Under the pieces are notes generated by a model that saw nothing but the letters and a program-made list of their open reading frames with translations, had not been told where the DNA came from and did no database searches. This document shows, one piece after another, positions 5,041-5,998 of a stretch of 5,998 nucleotides of DNA (positions within the stretch are counted from its first letter, which is position 1; each line of letters starts with the position of its first letter). Origin of the DNA: CAZPXF01 sp964590945. Lineage in GTDB: Bacteria > Bacillota > Clostridia > Lachnospirales > Lachnospiraceae. A program made the translations under genes and the position numbers. The DNA is taken from NCBI GenBank assembly GCA_964590945.1, contig CAZPXF010000108.1:1-5998 (forward strand), in the 5' to 3' direction.

Positions 5041-5934
5041 ATGAAAAAATTCAGATCATTAAAATTAACGACGTTTTTGTCTTTTCTTTTGGTTTTTGTA
5101 TTTGTACTCATAGCGGTGACCGGATGCCAAAGCTCTGATTCCGATTCTGATGCGTCGGATGCGGAAGCGTCTGTTTCTGAGGAATCCACGGATAGCGATG
5201 ATGATGTGGTCGTATTAAAAGGAATTGTGGATCTGACGCCGCACTCGGAGCTTATCGAATTTGTGAGAGATAAACTGAAGGAAGAGGGCGTTGAGATCGA
5301 GCTTGTATCCACAGCGTCCGATGCTACGACGAATGAAAAACTGAACAGCGGGGAGATTGATTTCAATTTCTTCCAGCATGAGCCATATCTGATCGATGAG
5401 TGCAAGACAAACGGCTATGACCTTGTAAGCGCGGGAGCCATTCATGTGGAGCCGATCACGGCGTACTCGGATAAATATGAGTCTGTGGATGAGATCCCGG
5501 ACGGGGCGACAGTGGCGATTCCAAACAATGGAACGAACGAGATACGTGCACTTAATATTCTGGCGGAACAGGGGTTTATCACATTGGATGATTCTGTGGA
5601 CGGCGCGCTTACCGCGACGGTCGCCGATATAAAGGAGTATAATAAAGATATCAAGATCATTGAAATCGATTCCGACCAGATCATTCCAACGAAAGCAGAC
5701 TATGATTTCTTCATTGTAAATACAAACAAGGCGCTGGAAGCCAATATTACATCGACAAAGCTTTTCGCAGAAAGCGCGAAGGACAATCCATATGCAAATA
5801 TCATTGCCGTAAGAGCAGAGGATAAAGACAATCCGGCGATACAGAAACTGGTGGAAGCGCTGCAGTCCGAGGAGACGAGACAGTATATTGAAGATACATA
5901 TGACGGAGCCGTTATCCCGGTGGAGGAAGATTAG
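5041..5934 (+). CDS. metQ: MetQ/NlpA-family substrate-binding lipoprotein
   Basis: A 297-residue surface lipoprotein that captures the substrate for the importer. The signal peptide has a basic start (MKKFRSLK), a hydrophobic core at 10-26 and the lipobox VTGC, so Cys29 is the lipidated residue. Residues 31-55 are a serine/aspartate-rich acidic linker between anchor and domain. The NlpA fold follows: VVLKGIVDLTPHSELIEFV opens the first lobe, then STASDATTNEKLNSGEIDFN and FFQHEPYL, the best family signature. HVEPITAYSDKY, VAIPNNGTNEIRALNIL and the terminal TYDGAVIPV complete it. The order N-I-Q with the lipoprotein last and terminator close by is normal for Firmicutes. Methionine is the likely ligand, but close paralogs may prefer other amino acids or thiols. 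Intact. Confidence 0.92.
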   Translation: MKKFRSLKLTTFLSFLLVFVFVLIAVTGCQSSDSDSDASDAEASVSEESTDSDDDVVVLKGIVDLTPHSELIEFVRDKLKEEGVEIELVSTASDATTNEKLNSGEIDFNFFQHEPYLIDECKTNGYDLVSAGAIHVEPITAYSDKYESVDEIPDGATVAIPNNGTNEIRALNILAEQGFITLDDSVDGALTATVADIKEYNKDIKIIEIDSDQIIPTKADYDFFIVNTNKALEANITSTKLFAESAKDNPYANIIAVRAEDKDNPAIQKLVEALQSEETRQYIEDTYDGAVIPVEED

Positions 5935-5961
5935 ATATATTTTACAGGGCAAATACAAACG

Positions 5962-5995
5962 AAAGAACTTTGGAAAAGTCCAGAGTTCTTTTTTT
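5962..5995 (+). terminator. Rho-independent terminator of the importer operon
   Basis: An 11-bp stem AGAACTTTGGA (5964-5974) pairs with TCCAGAGTTCT (5979-5989) through one T-G wobble, with loop AAAG. A-T pairs extend it at 5962-5963. A T-run covers 5989-5995. It lies 27 nt after the metQ stop and is strong. Confidence 0.92.
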
Positions 5996-5998
5996 GCG

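Noticed and set aside
5215..5958. Long minus-strand frame (247 codons) opposite metQ
   Set aside because: Antisense to an intact lipoprotein gene and runs into the operon's terminator; cysteine/arginine-rich shadow composition.

Overview
The window looks like chromosomal DNA of a low-to-moderate GC Gram-positive anaerobe of the class Clostridia, probably a Lachnospiraceae-type gut bacterium. This rests on strong AGGAGG-type ribosome binding sites, a lipoprotein-anchored binding protein, U-tailed hairpin terminators and the clostridial flavour of the protein families. The genus cannot be fixed from sequence alone.

Layout. Positions 1-550 are a damaged edge region. A short open segment of unknown identity (readable on either strand) abuts the C-terminal part of a LysR-type regulator that has lost its DNA-binding half; a terminator follows at 561-592. 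On the minus strand, 577-1719 encodes a secreted CapA-family (poly-gamma-glutamate/metallophosphatase-like) protein. The 198-nt gap at 1720-1917 holds divergent promoter candidates. A two-gene plus-strand operon follows: a nitroreductase-family flavoprotein (1918-2577) and a small alpha/beta-hydrolase-like protein (2587-3141), perhaps with a 17-codon coupled ORF at 3138-3191. A 348-nt gap contains a GC-rich hairpin, a clear terminator, then a near-consensus promoter whose -10 box lies inside an inverted repeat. That promoter should drive the last operon: ATPase (3490-4284), permease (4309-5019) and lipoprotein (5041-5934) of a MetNIQ-type methionine-family ABC importer, closed by a strong terminator at 5962-5995.

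How the genes work together. The three Met-type genes form one complete importer: lipoprotein captures substrate outside the membrane, permease forms the channel, ATPase powers it. The ATPase is only 264 residues and ends where the C-terminal NIL domain of canonical MetN would begin, so substrate feedback inhibition through that domain should be absent. I see no SAM-I riboswitch or T-box in the leader; a protein operator is the better guess. The nitroreductase/hydrolase pair is a separate unit of unknown substrate, and the CapA-like gene stands alone.

I do not see a convincing novel multi-gene system. The points most worth checking are the short MetN, the inverted repeat on its promoter, the broken LysR gene, and the small coupled ORF after the hydrolase.
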